Counted from the first letter of the stretch, positions 30,265 through 39,679 are shown. The stretch is 44,993 bases of DNA from Denitratisoma sp. (GCA_032027165.1 JAVSMO010000001.1:490115-535107); one strand, 5' to 3'. Notes: a model not told the origin generated them from the letters alone. Translations and numbers: made by a program.

Positions 30265-31003
30265 CACGCGCTTCATCTACGGCTTTCATGCCGTGAACGC
30301 CCGCCTGCGGCAGAGCGCCGGCAGCGTCGAGGAAATCTACCTGGCCGCCGGCCGCCAGGACGGCCGCACGCGCGACCTCGTCAAATTGGCCGAGGCGCAG
30401 GGCGTGCGCGTCATCGCCGCCGACCCGGCGCGGCTCGACGGCATGGCCGGCGGCGTTGGCGCCCGCCATCAGGGCGTGGTGGCGCGGGTCTCCGCCGCGC
30501 AGCGCCACGTCACGCTCGACGATGTCCTCGACACCCTGGCCGAGCCGGCCCTGCTGCTGGTGCTCGACGGCGTGCAGGACCCGCACAATCTCGGTGCCTG
30601 CCTGAGGGTGGCCGATGCGGCCGGGGCACATGCCGTCGTGGCGCCGAAGGACCGGGCCGTGGGGCTCAACGCCACCGCCGTCAAGGTGGCCTGCGGCGCC
30701 GCCGACACCGTGCCCTATGTCACCGTCACCAATCTGGCGCGCGCCCTGCGCGAGATGCAGGAGCGGGGCGTCTGGACCGTCGGCGCCGATGCCGAAGCCG
30801 GGAAGGACATCTACGGGGTCGACCTAAACGTGTCGCTGGCCCTGGTGCTGGGTGCCGAGGGCAGCGGCCTGCGCCGGCTGACCCGGGAAACCTGCGACGC
30901 GCTGGTGCGCATTCCGATGCACGGCAGCGTGGAAAGCCTCAACGTGTCCGTCGCCAGCGGCATTTGCCTGTTCGAGGCCCGGCGCCAAAGAAGCCTGGCG
31001 TAA
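30257..31003 (+). CDS. rlmB: 23S rRNA (guanosine-2'-O)-methyltransferase RlmB
   Basis: A 248-residue SpoU/TrmH-family enzyme that methylates G2251 of 23S rRNA. The N-terminal substrate-binding domain begins [14 protein letters not shown]. The knotted catalytic domain shows the three SPOUT motifs: [32 protein letters not shown] and [18 protein letters not shown]. The start is GTG at 30257, giving the family N-terminus and an 8-bp overlap with rnr. Confidence 0.95.
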   Translation: MADTRFIYGFHAVNARLRQSAGSVEEIYLAAGRQDGRTRDLVKLAEAQGVRVIAADPARLDGMAGGVGARHQGVVARVSAAQRHVTLDDVLDTLAEPALLLVLDGVQDPHNLGACLRVADAAGAHAVVAPKDRAVGLNATAVKVACGAADTVPYVTVTNLARALREMQERGVWTVGADAEAGKDIYGVDLNVSLALVLGAEGSGLRRLTRETCDALVRIPMHGSVESLNVSVASGICLFEARRQRSLA

Positions 31004-31041
31004 GGCACAGGGCGCCCTATCACTCTGTTAGCCACAAGCGC

Positions 31042-31070
31042 TTGATTTTCCGTGCTTGTGCGGTTAAAAT
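31042..31070 (+). promoter_or_regulatory. Promoter of the rpsF operon
   Basis: TTGATT (31042-31047) and TAAAAT (31065-31070) are separated by exactly 17 nt, a near-consensus sigma70 promoter. The expected start near 31077 leaves a leader of about 59 nt before rpsF. Confidence 0.85.
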
Positions 31071-31084
31071 CGCCGGCTCTCAAA

Positions 31085-31131
31085 ACCTTGCCCCACCGCT
31101 CGCATGGCGGGGGGTACAACCCGTAAGGAGA
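31085..31131 (+). promoter_or_regulatory. Possible autoregulatory leader of rpsF
   Basis: The leader can fold into a hairpin with CCCC and CCGC on the left (31091-31099) pairing with GCGGGGGG on the right (about 31107-31114), followed by TACAACCCG and the ribosome-binding AAGGAG. A structured rpsF leader bound by S6:S18 is known in many bacteria; whether this hairpin is that element is an inference. Confidence 0.35.
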
Positions 31132-31135
31132 TTGC

Positions 31136-31531
31136 ATGCGACATTACGAAATCGTTTTCATCGTTCACCCGGACCAGAGCGAGCAGGTGCCCGCGATGAT
31201 CGAGCGCTACAAGGGGCTCGTCACCGGCCGCGCCGGCCAGATTCATCGTCTCGAAGACTGGGGCCGCCGCCAGCTGGCCTATCCGATCCAGAAGGTGCAC
31301 AAGGCGCACTACGTGCTCATGAACATCGAGTGCGATGGCGAGACCCTCGCAGAACTCGAGCATGCCTTCAAGTTCAACGATGCCGTGCTGCGCCACCTCA
31401 CCGTCAAGATGCGCCAAGCCGTGACGACGCCTTCGCCGATGATGAAGGAGGAGAAGTCCAGGTCGTTGACGCCGGCCGCCGAGGGCGCCAAGGTGGAAGA
31501 GGCCAAGCCCGCCGAGCAGCCCGCAGCCTGA
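31136..31531 (+). CDS. rpsF: 30S ribosomal protein S6
   Basis: A 131-residue protein with the S6 fold: [27 protein letters not shown] at the N-terminus, [26 protein letters not shown] in the middle, and a charged Lys/Glu/Ala tail from about 105. S6 pairs with S18 in the 30S platform. A good AAGGAG site precedes it, and a strong promoter lies about 65 bp upstream. Confidence 0.98.
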   Translation: MRHYEIVFIVHPDQSEQVPAMIERYKGLVTGRAGQIHRLEDWGRRQLAYPIQKVHKAHYVLMNIECDGETLAELEHAFKFNDAVLRHLTVKMRQAVTTPSPMMKEEKSRSLTPAAEGAKVEEAKPAEQPAA

Positions 31532-31532
31532 T

Positions 31533-31856
31533 GTGGCGGAACCGCAGAACCAGCTGACGATCACCGGGAGCATCATCGAACTGGCGCAGCTGCGCCATAC
31601 CCCGGCAGGCGTGCCGGTACTGAACTTCAGGATCGCCCACGCCTCCGAACAGATCGAAGCCGGGCTGCCGCGCAAGGCCGAATGCGAATTGCAGGCCGTG
31701 GCGCTGGGACAGACGGCACTGCTGCTGCGGGGCGCCAAACCAGGCGACGATGTCAGGCTGAGCGGATTCCTCGCGGCGAAAAGTACAAAGTCGATGCAGC
31801 CGGTGCTGCATGTGCAACGAATCGAATTTACGGAAGGAATGAATCATGGCGTTTAA
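31533..31856 (+). CDS. priB: Primosomal replication protein N (PriB)
   Basis: A 107-residue single-stranded-DNA-binding OB-fold protein of the replication-restart primosome. [27 protein letters not shown] is the typical N-terminus, and the gene sits between rpsF and rpsR as in other beta- and gammaproteobacteria. It starts with GTG at 31533, one base after the rpsF stop, and overlaps rpsR by 11 bp. Confidence 0.95.
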   Translation: MAEPQNQLTITGSIIELAQLRHTPAGVPVLNFRIAHASEQIEAGLPRKAECELQAVALGQTALLLRGAKPGDDVRLSGFLAAKSTKSMQPVLHVQRIEFTEGMNHGV

Positions 31857-32127
31857 ACCGAGAAATGCGAAGGACGCGAAGAAGCGCAAGGACGACAAGG
31901 GCTCGCGCGGCATGTTCAAGCGGCGCAAGTTCTGCCGCTTCACCGCCGAGAAGATTGCGGAGATCGACTACAAGGACGTCGAGATCCTGAAGGACTTCAT
32001 CACCGAGAACGGCAAGATCATGCCGGCGCGCATCACCGGAACCAAGACCGGTTACCAGCGCCAGCTGTCGACCGCCATCAAGCGCGCGCGCTTCCTGGCG
32101 CTGATGCCCTACACCGACCTGCACTGA
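31846..32127 (+). CDS. rpsR: 30S ribosomal protein S18
   Basis: A 93-residue basic protein with a Lys-rich N-terminal extension and the S18 core [40 protein letters not shown] and [13 protein letters not shown]. The single Cys in FCRF is kept, but the zinc-type Cys set is absent. Confidence 0.98.
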   Translation: MAFKPRNAKDAKKRKDDKGSRGMFKRRKFCRFTAEKIAEIDYKDVEILKDFITENGKIMPARITGTKTGYQRQLSTAIKRARFLALMPYTDLH

Positions 32128-32141
32128 GAGAGGAAACGACC

Positions 32142-32591
32142 ATGCAAGTGATTCTGATGGAAAAGGTGGTCAACCTCGGCAACCTGGGCGACGTCGTCAA
32201 GGTGCGCGACGGTTATGCGCGCAATTTCCTCATTCCGCAGGGCAAGGCCAAGCGGGTCACGCCCGAGAACCTGGCCGAGTTCGAGAAGCGCCGCGCCGAA
32301 CTGGAGCGCCAGCAGGCCGAGAAGTTGTCCGCTGCGCAGGAACAGGCCGCCAAGCTGGAGGGCATCATGGTGCAGATTACCCGCAAGGCGGGCGTGGACG
32401 GCCGTCTGTTCGGCTCGGTCACCAACTTCGACATCGCCGAGGCGCTGAAGGCGCTGGGCCACGAGGTCGAGAAGTCCGATATCCGCATGCCGCAGGGGCC
32501 GCTCAAGATGATTGGCGACACCCAGCTGCAGATTGCCTTGCACAGCGACGTCTTGGTCAATATCACCGTGTCCGTGCTGGGCGAGCATTAA
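32142..32591 (+). CDS. rplI: 50S ribosomal protein L9
   Basis: A 149-residue two-domain protein: N-terminal domain [21 protein letters not shown] with [13 protein letters not shown], a long connecting helix rich in Glu, Gln and Ala, and a C-terminal domain with [21 protein letters not shown]. It is the last gene of the rpsF operon and is followed by an intrinsic terminator. Confidence 0.98.
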   Translation: MQVILMEKVVNLGNLGDVVKVRDGYARNFLIPQGKAKRVTPENLAEFEKRRAELERQQAEKLSAAQEQAAKLEGIMVQITRKAGVDGRLFGSVTNFDIAEALKALGHEVEKSDIRMPQGPLKMIGDTQLQIALHSDVLVNITVSVLGEH

Positions 32592-32616
32592 GCTGCACGC
32601 CGAATCCGCACCATGG

Positions 32617-32645
32617 AAAAGGGCCGCTGACAGGCGGCCCTTTTT
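32617..32645 (+). terminator. Intrinsic terminator after rplI
   Basis: AAAAGGGCCGC and GCGGCCCTTTTT form a strong stem (GGGCCGC at 32621-32627 and GCGGCCC at 32634-32640) with a 6-nt loop and flanking A and T runs. It can serve the rpsF operon and, in reverse, the minus-strand tRNA-Ser. Confidence 0.92.
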
Positions 32646-32672
32646 CGTTGCCTCGCCCGGGTCGGGAAAACC

Positions 32673-32762
32673 TGGCGGAGAGAGAGGGATTCGAACCCTC
32701 GATACGTTTTACCGTATACACACTTTCCAGGCGTGCGCCTTCGACCACTCGGCCATCTCTCC
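32673..32762 (-). tRNA. tRNA-Ser (anticodon GGA)
   Basis: On the minus strand the 90-nt sequence forms a class II tRNA with acceptor stem GGAGAGA/TCTCTCC, D arm GGCCGAGTGGTCGAAGGC, anticodon arm CACGC-CTGGAAA-GTGTG (anticodon GGA), a long variable arm and T arm GGTTCGAATCC. The CCA end is encoded (32673-32675). It reads UCC and UCU. Confidence 0.97.
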
Positions 32763-32773
32763 GGAAGGGGCGC

Positions 32774-32782
32774 ATTCTAGCA
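32774..32782 (-). promoter_or_regulatory. Extended -10 promoter of tRNA-Ser
   Basis: The minus strand reads TGCTAGAAT, an extended -10 (TGn plus TAGAAT), about 12 nt before the tRNA 5' end. No good -35 was seen, which fits the extended -10 class. Confidence 0.7.
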
Positions 32783-32893
32783 GAAAGGGTAGGCTGGCGC
32801 AGCGCCGTCATCTTCCCGAATCCACTAGCCCAGGCAAGCAAGACAACCCCCGAATCGAATTGCGGGACGCCCGGGGCGGCGATTGATTTGAGT

Positions 32894-32899
32894 TAGAAT
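32894..32899 (+). promoter_or_regulatory. Probable -10 box of the SRP RNA gene
   Basis: TAGAAT lies about 7 nt before the likely 5' end of the RNA. No -35 of good fit was found at the usual distance. Confidence 0.45.
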
Positions 32900-32903
32900 G
32901 CCG

Positions 32904-33006
32904 TGCGGCGGGTCTCCCCGCATTGCAGGGTGGTCAACCTGGTCAGGTCCGGAAGGAAGCAGCCACAGCCATTATCTGCAAGTGCCGGGGGTCAGGCTCG
33001 CCGCCC
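32904..33006 (+). ncRNA. ffs: Signal recognition particle RNA (4.5S, small bacterial type)
   Basis: The conserved core GGTCAGGTCCGGAAGGAAGC (32941-32960) with its GGAA tetraloop is followed by AGCC and, on the returning strand, GTGCCGGGGGTCAGGCT. The ends GGCGGG and CCGCCC can pair to close the hairpin. It binds Ffh to target membrane proteins. Both ends are estimates. It lies directly upstream of dnaX, a common position in betaproteobacteria. Confidence 0.92.
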
Positions 33007-33047
33007 TTCCTTCCAATCCGCCCCCGCCCCTCTGATAAAATCCGGCC

Positions 33048-34679
33048 ATGAGCTATCAGGTCCTCGCGCGCAAGTGGCGCCCCCGTTCCTTCGCCACCCT
33101 GGTCGGCCAGGAGCACGTCGTGCGCGCACTGACGCACGCACTGGACCAGCAGCGCCTGCACCATGCCTACCTCTTCACCGGCACGCGCGGCGTCGGCAAG
33201 ACCACCATCGCGCGCATCCTTGCCAAGGCGCTCAACTGCGAGACCGGCATCACCTCGGCGCCCTGCGGGACCTGCAGTTCGTGCCAGGAGATCGACGCCG
33301 GCCGCTTCGTGGACCTCATCGAGGTGGACGCCGCGACCAACACCAAAGTCGACGAGATGCGCCAGCTCCTCGAGAACGCCACCTACGCGCCGACGCGCGG
33401 CCGCTACAAGGTGTACGTCATCGACGAAGTGCACATGTTGTCCACCTCGGCCTTCAATGCCATGCTGAAGACGCTCGAGGAGCCGCCCGAGCACATCAAG
33501 TTCATCCTCGCCACCACCGACCCGCAGAAGATTCCGGTGACCGTGCTCTCGCGTTGCCTGCAGTTCAATCTCAAGCAGATGCCGCTGGGCCACATCGTCG
33601 AACACCTGTCGCGCATTCTCGAGGCCGAGCAGGTTCCTTTCGAGCCGGCCGCCCTGCGCCATATAGCCAAGGGCGCCGCCGGCAGCATGCGCGACGCACT
33701 CTCTCTTCTCGACCAGGCCATCGCCCACGGCGCCGGCCGCATCGAGGAGACCGGCGTGCGCGACATGCTCGGCACGGTGGGCGAGGAGCATCTCTTCGCG
33801 CTGCTCGATGCGCTGTCCGCGCGCGACGTGCACGCTATGCTGGCGGTCGCCGCCGAGATGGACGCCCGCAGCCTGTCCTTCGATTCGGCCCTGCAGGAGC
33901 TGGCCACCCAGCTGCACCGCATCGCCCTCGTGCAGTTCGCCCCAGAGGCCATCCTGGACGAAGCCGAGCGCAAGCGCCTGGCCGGCTACGCGAGCGGACT
34001 CGACGCCGAATTCCTGCAGCTCTGCTACCAGATCGCCATCAACGGCCGCAGCGACCTGTCGCTTGCTCCGGACGAATATTCCGGCTTCCTCATGACGCTG
34101 CTGCGCCTGGTCGCCTTCAATCCGGAAACGCCGCCTGCGCTGGGCGCCGGCACGCCTTCCGAGCCGGCCGCCCGCGTGCCGGTGTCGGCTGCGGCGAAAG
34201 CCGTGCCGGCCACGGCTCCTGCACCGCAAACCCCATCCTCGGCCGCGGCGAAAGCTGCCGCTCCGGCGACCTTCGGCGAGGCCCCGGAGGAAATCCCCTT
34301 GGGGGACTGGCACGGCATGCTGGGGGGGCTCAAGCTCGGCGGCATGGTGCGCGAGCTGGCACACCATTGCGAACTGGCCGAGCAGGGCGAGGGGACGATG
34401 AAGCTGCGCCTGAATCCGGCGCACAAGTCGCTGCTCATGAACAAGGCGCCGCAGGAGAAACTGCAGGCCGCCCTGGCGACCTACCTCGGCCGGCCGGTCA
34501 GGCTGACCATCGAGATCGGCGACCTCAACGGCGAGACGCCGGCACAGCGCGCCGAGAGCGTGCGCACCGAGAAGCAGAACCGCGCCATCGAATCGCTCGA
34601 GCAGGACGCCTTCGTGCGCGACATGATCGAGACCTTCGACGCCACCATCAACGAACAATCCATCAAGCCTTTGAACTGA
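33048..34679 (+). CDS. dnaX: DNA polymerase III subunits gamma and tau
   Basis: A 543-residue clamp-loader ATPase. It has P-loop GTRGVGKT (45-52), four zinc cysteines C64, C73, C76 and C79, Walker B DEVHMLS (about 126), and the SRC sensor motif with the SRCLQFNLK context. A Pro/Ala-rich linker at about 365-410 precedes a C-terminal domain (about 415-525) for contact with the polymerase. I saw no A-AAA-AAG slippery site, so separate gamma synthesis by frameshifting is not evident. A 598-residue open frame on the same strand and a 748-residue frame on the other are shadows. Confidence 0.96.
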   Translation: MSYQVLARKWRPRSFATLVGQEHVVRALTHALDQQRLHHAYLFTGTRGVGKTTIARILAKALNCETGITSAPCGTCSSCQEIDAGRFVDLIEVDAATNTKVDEMRQLLENATYAPTRGRYKVYVIDEVHMLSTSAFNAMLKTLEEPPEHIKFILATTDPQKIPVTVLSRCLQFNLKQMPLGHIVEHLSRILEAEQVPFEPAALRHIAKGAAGSMRDALSLLDQAIAHGAGRIEETGVRDMLGTVGEEHLFALLDALSARDVHAMLAVAAEMDARSLSFDSALQELATQLHRIALVQFAPEAILDEAERKRLAGYASGLDAEFLQLCYQIAINGRSDLSLAPDEYSGFLMTLLRLVAFNPETPPALGAGTPSEPAARVPVSAAAKAVPATAPAPQTPSSAAAKAAAPATFGEAPEEIPLGDWHGMLGGLKLGGMVRELAHHCELAEQGEGTMKLRLNPAHKSLLMNKAPQEKLQAALATYLGRPVRLTIEIGDLNGETPAQRAESVRTEKQNRAIESLEQDAFVRDMIETFDATINEQSIKPLN

Positions 34680-34695
34680 AGCAGGAGAAGCGGAC

Positions 34696-35022
34696 ATGAT
34701 GAAAGGCGGAATCGCCGGCCTGATGAAGCAGGCCCAGCAGATGCAGGAGAACATGAAGAAGGCGCAGGAACAGCTGGCGACCATCGAGGTCGAGGGCCAG
34801 TCCGGCGCCGGCCTGGTGAAGGTGGTGATGACCTGCAAGCACGACGTGCGCCGCATCAGCATCGACCCCTCGCTGCTTGCCGACGACAAGGAAATGCTGG
34901 AAGACCTCGTTGCCGCCGCGGTGAACGACGCGGTGCGCCGCGTCGAGGCCACGGTGGCGGAAAAGATGAGCGGCTTCACCGCCGGCCTCAACCTGCCGCC
35001 GGGGATGAAGCTGCCGTTCTGA
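34696..35022 (+). CDS. ybaB: Nucleoid-associated protein YbaB/EbfC
   Basis: A 108-residue protein with the family pattern [31 protein letters not shown], a helix rich in Gln and Met, then [25 protein letters not shown]. It binds DNA as a dimer. It follows dnaX by 16 bp and overlaps recR by 1 bp (TGATG), the conserved dnaX-ybaB-recR order. Confidence 0.96.
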   Translation: MMKGGIAGLMKQAQQMQENMKKAQEQLATIEVEGQSGAGLVKVVMTCKHDVRRISIDPSLLADDKEMLEDLVAAAVNDAVRRVEATVAEKMSGFTAGLNLPPGMKLPF

Positions 35023-35618
35023 TGGCGCTGCCCACCGCCCTCGAGGAACTGGTCGAGGCCCTGCGCTGCCTGCCCGGCGTCGGGCCGAAGTCGGCGCAGC
35101 GCATGGCCTACCACCTGCTGCAGCGCGACCAGAAGGGCGCCCGGCGCCTGGCCGCGTCGCTGGAGCAGGCCGTGCAAGTCCTGCGCCACTGCAGCCGCTG
35201 CAACGCCTTCAGCGAAAGCGAGGTCTGCGAGCGCTGTGCTTCGCCGCGGCGCGACGCCTCACTGTTGTGCGTGGTCGAGATGCCGGCCGACCTGAACATG
35301 ATGGAACAGACCCATGCCTTCCAGGGCATGTACTACGTCCTCATGGGCCACCTCTCGCCGCTCGACGGCATCGGACCGAAGGAACTGCACCTCGAGCGCC
35401 TGCTGGCGCGCGCCTGCGACGGTGCGGTGAAGGAGGTCATCCTCGCCACCAATTTCACCAACGAGGGCGAGGCCACCGCCCACTACCTCGGCGAGATGCT
35501 GCGGGCGCGCAACCTGAAGGTTTCCCGCATCGCCCGCGGCCTGCCGGTGGGAGGCGAAATCGAGCATACCGATGCCGGCACCATCGCCCAGGCCCTGATC
35601 GAGCGCCGCCCCCTCTGA
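35022..35618 (+). CDS. recR: Recombination protein RecR
   Basis: A 198-residue protein of the RecFOR pathway. It has an N-terminal helix-hairpin-helix ([20 protein letters not shown]), a zinc finger with C57, C60, C69 and C72, and a Toprim domain ([14 protein letters not shown] to [22 protein letters not shown] region). It helps load RecA at gaps. Confidence 0.96.
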   Translation: MALPTALEELVEALRCLPGVGPKSAQRMAYHLLQRDQKGARRLAASLEQAVQVLRHCSRCNAFSESEVCERCASPRRDASLLCVVEMPADLNMMEQTHAFQGMYYVLMGHLSPLDGIGPKELHLERLLARACDGAVKEVILATNFTNEGEATAHYLGEMLRARNLKVSRIARGLPVGGEIEHTDAGTIAQALIERRPL

Positions 35619-35635
35619 TTCCCCGGGTTTTCCGC

Positions 35636-35664
35636 GCAAGCCTTTGCCTGGCTTGCACTCTTTT
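35636..35664 (+). terminator. Possible terminator after recR
   Basis: A perfect 7-bp stem (GCAAGCC at 35636-35642 and GGCTTGC at 35650-35656) with a 7-nt loop is followed by ACTCTTTT, a weak T tract. Confidence 0.45.
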
Positions 35665-35887
35665 GGCGCTGGCATGGCTGGGGCCTGGCAAGGTACCGCC
35701 AGCCTGCGGGCATCGGCCGGAAACCCAGCATTGGCGCGGCATTCCGCGGTTTTGCTTCCAATTCCCATTGATTCTTCTGTATAATCCTGCGTTTCCTGGG
35801 TTCGGCGTAACGCTCGCCTGTGGCGAACATTAGCTTGCACTGATATTTAGATTTTGGATTCGCATTCTTCATCAGGACATCGAGGCC
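35665..35887 (+). promoter_or_regulatory. Upstream region of the petABC operon
   Basis: No gene was seen here. A perfect TATAAT lies at 35780-35785 in an AT-rich patch; the closest -35-like hexamer, TTGCTT at 35752-35757, is 22 nt away, which is long. The petA start at 35888 has only a weak ribosome-binding site. The TATAAT is probably the -10 of the operon. Confidence 0.5.
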
Positions 35888-36481
35888 ATGAGCAGTGAGA
35901 AGAAACCGGATTGCGGCAGGCGAAACCTGGTTTTCGCGACCGCAGCCGTGGGAGGTGTCGCAACCGTCGCAACGGCTGTGCCTTTCCTGGCCAGCATGGC
36001 GCCTTCGGAACGCGCCAAGGCGGCCGGTGCCCCGGTCGAGGCCGATATCAGCAAGCTGGCTCCTGGCGAAATGATGCGCGTCGAGTGGCGCGGCAAGCCG
36101 GTCTGGATCATCCATCGAACCAAGGAAATGCTTGAAGCGCTCGGCAAAATTGCCGAAAAAGTGAGCGATGCGGGGTCCAAGCGGCCGATGCAGCCGGAGT
36201 ACGCCAGGAACGAAGCGCGCTCGATCAAGCCGGAGTACCTGGTCGTCGTCGGCATCTGCACCCACCTCGGCTGCTCGCCGACCGACAAGTTCAAGACTGG
36301 CGCGGAATCCGGCATCAATGCCGACTGGCCGGGCGGCTTTCTTTGCCCCTGCCATGGCTCGCTCTTCGACCTCGCCGGCCGCGTCTACAAGAACATGCCG
36401 GCCCCGGACAACCTGGAGGTGCCGCCGCACTACTACCTGTCCGATACGCGCATCCTGATCGGCGAAGACAAGAAAGCTTAA
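35888..36481 (+). CDS. petA: Ubiquinol-cytochrome c reductase Rieske iron-sulfur subunit
   Basis: A 197-residue protein with a Tat-type N-terminus (CGRRNLVF then a hydrophobic helix to about 37), and the Rieske cluster ligands C124 and H126 (CTHLGC) and C153 and H156 (CPCHGS), with disulfide cysteines C129 and C155. It passes electrons from ubiquinol to cytochrome c1 in the bc1 complex. petB follows by 14 bp. Confidence 0.98.
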   Translation: MSSEKKPDCGRRNLVFATAAVGGVATVATAVPFLASMAPSERAKAAGAPVEADISKLAPGEMMRVEWRGKPVWIIHRTKEMLEALGKIAEKVSDAGSKRPMQPEYARNEARSIKPEYLVVVGICTHLGCSPTDKFKTGAESGINADWPGGFLCPCHGSLFDLAGRVYKNMPAPDNLEVPPHYYLSDTRILIGEDKKA

Positions 36482-36495
36482 AAGGGGCGCACGAC

Positions 36496-37797
36496 ATGGC
36501 AAGCACGAACTTCGAGAAATACAAGTCGGACGGCTCCCTTGCAGGCAATGTCCTCGAGTGGGTCGACGCCCGCTTTCCGCTGACGGCGAACTGGAAGGGC
36601 CATCTGTCCGAGTATTACGCGCCGAAGAACTTCAACTTCTGGTATTTCTTCGGCTCGCTCGCCCTGCTGGTGCTGGTGATGCAGGTCGTCACCGGCATCT
36701 TCCTGGTGATGCACTACAAGCCCGACGCCTCGCTCAATGCCGCCGGCGTGCCGGTGGCCTTCGCCAGCGTCGAGTACATCATGCGCGACGTGCCGTGGGG
36801 CTGGCTGATCCGCTACATGCACTCCACCGGCGCCTCGGCCTTCTTCATCGTGGTCTACCTGCACATGTTCCGCGCCATGCTCTACGGCTCCTACCGCAAG
36901 CCGCGCGAACTGCTGTGGATCTTCGGCGTCCTCATCTACCTGTGCCTGATGGCGGAGGCCTTCGCCGGCTACCTGCTGCCCTGGGGCCAGATGTCCTACT
37001 GGGGCGCCCAGGTGATCCTCAACCTGTTCTCGGCCATTCCCCTCATCGGCAACGACCTGACGCTGTGGATCCGCGGCGATTACGTCATCGCCGACGCCAC
37101 GCTGAACCGCATGTTCGCCTTTCACGTCATCGCCATTCCGCTGGTGCTGATCGGCCTCGTCGCCGCGCACATCCTGGCGCTGCACGAGGTCGGTTCGAAC
37201 AACCCGGACGGCATCGAGATCAAGAAGAACAAGGACCCGAAGACCGGCATTCCCCTCGACGGCATCCCCTTCCATCCGTACTACACGGTGAAGGACATCG
37301 TCGGCGTGGTGGTCTTCCTCGCCGTGTTCTCGATCATCGTCTTCTTCGCGCCGGAGTTGGGCGGCTATTTCCTCGAGTACAACAACTTCATCCCGGCCGA
37401 CCCGCTGGTGACGCCGCCGCACATCGCGCCGGTGTGGTACTTCACGCCGTTCTACTCGATCCTGCGCGCCAACACGGTGAACTTCTTCTGGATCGACGCC
37501 AAGCTGTGGGGCGTGATCTTCATGGGCCTCGGCGTCATGATCCTGTTCTTCCTGCCCTGGCTCGACCGCAGCCCGGCCAAATCGATCCGCTACCGCGGCC
37601 CGATCTACAAGACCGCGCTGGCCGTATTCATCGTCGCCTTCTTCATCCTCGGCTATCTGGGCATGCAGGCGCCGACCCCGGTCTTCACGATCATTTCGCA
37701 GATTTGCACGATCATCTACTTCCTGTTCTTCCTGCTGATGCCCTGGTACACCCGCATCGACAAGTGCAAGCCGGAGCCGGAAAGGGTGAGCAAATGA
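36496..37797 (+). CDS. petB: Ubiquinol-cytochrome c reductase cytochrome b subunit
   Basis: A 433-residue, about eight-helix protein of full-length cytochrome b type. Heme-ligand regions are visible (YMHSTGASAFFIVVYLHMFRAMLYG in helix B and FAFHVIAIPLVLIGLVAAHILALHEVG in helix D). Also present are the Qo motif PVWYFTPFYSIL context and TAFAGYLLPWGQMSYWGAQV-like sequence. The ATG at 36496 gives the family N-terminus. The stop overlaps petC by 4 bp (ATGA). Confidence 0.98.
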   Translation: MASTNFEKYKSDGSLAGNVLEWVDARFPLTANWKGHLSEYYAPKNFNFWYFFGSLALLVLVMQVVTGIFLVMHYKPDASLNAAGVPVAFASVEYIMRDVPWGWLIRYMHSTGASAFFIVVYLHMFRAMLYGSYRKPRELLWIFGVLIYLCLMAEAFAGYLLPWGQMSYWGAQVILNLFSAIPLIGNDLTLWIRGDYVIADATLNRMFAFHVIAIPLVLIGLVAAHILALHEVGSNNPDGIEIKKNKDPKTGIPLDGIPFHPYYTVKDIVGVVVFLAVFSIIVFFAPELGGYFLEYNNFIPADPLVTPPHIAPVWYFTPFYSILRANTVNFFWIDAKLWGVIFMGLGVMILFFLPWLDRSPAKSIRYRGPIYKTALAVFIVAFFILGYLGMQAPTPVFTIISQICTIIYFLFFLLMPWYTRIDKCKPEPERVSK

Positions 37798-38516
37798 GAA
37801 CCGCCATGTACAGAAAGATACTCATTGCGCTCCTCTTTGCGCCACTAGCCGCGCTGGCCAGCGTGTCGCTCCAGCTCGACCGTGCGCCCGACCGTTCCAC
37901 CGACAAGGCCGCCCTGCAAAATGGCGCCAAGCTGTTCGTGAACAACTGCCTGAACTGCCACGGCGCCAGCTACGTCCGCTACAACCGCCTCAAGGACATC
38001 GGCCTCACCGAGCAGCAGATCAAGGACAACCTGATGTTCACCGCCGAGAAGATCGGCGAGCCTATGGGCATCTCCATGTCGCGCAAGGACGCCAAGGAAT
38101 TCTTCGGCGCCTGGCCGCCGGACCTGTCCCTCATTGCCCGCGCGCGCGCCTCCGGCGACGGCAGCGGTGCCGACTGGCTGTACACCTACCTGCGCGGCTT
38201 CTACCGCGACGAGAAGCGGCCGACCGGCTGGAACAACGTCGCCTTCGAGAGCGTCGGCATGCCGCACGTGCTGTGGGAACTGCAGGGCGAGCAGGTGATG
38301 GGCCCCGACCACAAGCTCACCCTGGCCAAGCCGGGCAAGCTGACGCCGAAGGAGTACGACGACGCCGTTGCCGATCTCGTCGCCTTCATGGTCTGGATGG
38401 CCGAGCCGCCGGCGCAATTCCGCAAGCAGCTCGGCGTTGCCGTATTGATCTTCCTCGGCGTGTTCTTCGTCGTCGCCTACGCGATGAAGCGCGCGTTCTG
38501 GAAGGACATTCACTAA
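37794..38516 (+). CDS. petC: Cytochrome c1
   Basis: A 240-residue exported c-type cytochrome with a signal peptide (about 1-22), heme-binding CLNCH at C52-H56 with GASYVRYNRL after it, the conserved axial Met region (MFTAEKIGEPMGISMSRKDA) and a C-terminal TM anchor (about 213-232). The start overlaps petB by 4 bp; a much longer open frame upstream in the same frame is a shadow of petB. Confidence 0.97.
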   Translation: MRTAMYRKILIALLFAPLAALASVSLQLDRAPDRSTDKAALQNGAKLFVNNCLNCHGASYVRYNRLKDIGLTEQQIKDNLMFTAEKIGEPMGISMSRKDAKEFFGAWPPDLSLIARARASGDGSGADWLYTYLRGFYRDEKRPTGWNNVAFESVGMPHVLWELQGEQVMGPDHKLTLAKPGKLTPKEYDDAVADLVAFMVWMAEPPAQFRKQLGVAVLIFLGVFFVVAYAMKRAFWKDIH

Positions 38517-38621
38517 CCTACTGCAAGGACAGCCATGCAGTTCCTCGGGCATCGTGATTTCAACGCACCGCGCGTCCGCCGCGTGGTGCGAGATGCCGAC
38601 TATTCCTGGAGCGGGAACACC

Positions 38622-39218
38622 ATGATGACTTTGTATTCGGGCACCACCTGCCCGTTCAGCCACCGCTGCCGGATCGTCCTCTACGAGAAGGGAATGGACT
38701 TTCAGGTGATCGACGTCGATCTGTTCAACAAGCCCGAGGACATCGCCGTCATCAACCCCTACAACCGCGTTCCGGTGCTGGTCGACCGCGACCTGGTGCT
38801 CTACGAAGCCAACATCATCAACGAGTACATCGACGAGCGCTTCCCGCATCCGCAGCTGATGCCGCCCGACCCGATCATGCGCGCCCGTGCCCGCCAGCTG
38901 CTGTTCACCTTCGAACAGGAACTGTTCACCCACATCGAGGCGCTGGAAAAGAACCTGAAAGCCGCCGAAAAGGCACGCCTGCACGTGCGCGACCGTCTCA
39001 GCGAACTGGCGCCGGTGTTCAACAAGCAGAAGTTCATGCTGGGCGAGGAATTCTCCATGCTCGACGTGGCCATCGCGCCGCTGCTGTGGCGCCTCGACCA
39101 CTACGGCATCGAGCTGCCTAAGACCGCCGTGCCGCTCATGAAGTACGCGGAAAGGATCTTCAGCCGCCAGGGCTTCATCGACGCGCTGACCCCCTCCGAA
39201 AAAGTCATGCGGCGATAG
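38622..39218 (+). CDS. sspA: Stringent starvation protein A
   Basis: A 198-residue glutathione S-transferase-fold protein that binds RNA polymerase during starvation. The thioredoxin-like N-terminus (MMTLYSGTTCPFSHRCRIVL, YEKGMDF) and NKPEDIAVINPYNRVPVLVDRDLVLYEANII are typical. The ATG at 38622 has GGAG 10 nt upstream and matches the family; an ATG at 38535 would add 29 untypical residues. Position after petABC and before sspB is the usual betaproteobacterial arrangement. Confidence 0.94.
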   Translation: MMTLYSGTTCPFSHRCRIVLYEKGMDFQVIDVDLFNKPEDIAVINPYNRVPVLVDRDLVLYEANIINEYIDERFPHPQLMPPDPIMRARARQLLFTFEQELFTHIEALEKNLKAAEKARLHVRDRLSELAPVFNKQKFMLGEEFSMLDVAIAPLLWRLDHYGIELPKTAVPLMKYAERIFSRQGFIDALTPSEKVMRR

Positions 39219-39259
39219 CGGGGCCGGCGCGTCCCGGCGGCGCGCTTCCCGCGGTATCC

Positions 39260-39679
39260 ATGTCCTCCGTCGCCTCCACCAAGCCCTACCTCCTGCGTGC
39301 CCTCTACGAGTGGTGCGTCGACCAGGGATTCACGCCCTACGTCTCCGTCCAGGTCGACGCCCAGACCCTGGTGCCGCGCCAGTACGTGCGCGATGGCCAG
39401 ATCGTGCTCAACCTCGGCGCCGAGGCCGTGCAGAACCTGCACATGGGCAACGACCTCATCACCTGCCAGGCCCGCTTCGGCGGCGTCGCGCAGTCGCTCT
39501 CCATCCCCGTCGGCAACGTCGCCGCCATCTATGCCCGCGAGAACGGGCAGGGCATGGCCTTCGAGGTCGGCGAGCCGGGCGCGGAGGCGGCCGTTCCGGC
39601 AGAAGAAGGCGCTCCCGAAGCGCCCGAACCCCCGCCCACCGATACCCCGCCCCGGCCGCACCTGACCCGCGTCAAGTAA
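39260..39679 (+). CDS. sspB: ClpXP protease specificity-enhancing factor SspB
   Basis: A 139-residue adaptor. The substrate-binding domain (about 8-105) contains KPYLLRALYEWCVDQGFTPY and GNDLITCQARFGG. It is followed by an Ala/Glu/Pro-rich flexible linker and a short tail RPHLTRVK, equivalent to the ClpX-binding tail. It delivers ssrA-tagged proteins to ClpXP. Confidence 0.95.
   Translation: MSSVASTKPYLLRALYEWCVDQGFTPYVSVQVDAQTLVPRQYVRDGQIVLNLGAEAVQNLHMGNDLITCQARFGGVAQSLSIPVGNVAAIYARENGQGMAFEVGEPGAEAAVPAEEGAPEAPEPPPTDTPPRPHLTRVK

Noticed and set aside
33048..34679. Programmed frameshift for gamma production in dnaX
   Set aside because: No A-rich slippery heptamer was found in the linker region.
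32903..34699. 598-codon plus frame over SRP RNA and dnaX
   Set aside because: Its Arg/Gly/Pro/His-rich product is a frame-shifted shadow of dnaX.
32943..35189. Very long minus-strand open frame (748 codons)
   Set aside because: Antisense to dnaX, ybaB and recR; produced by GC-rich codon bias on the opposite strand.
36558..37793. Long N-terminal extension in frame with petC
   Set aside because: It is a shadow of petB; the real cytochrome c1 begins with a signal peptide at 37794.
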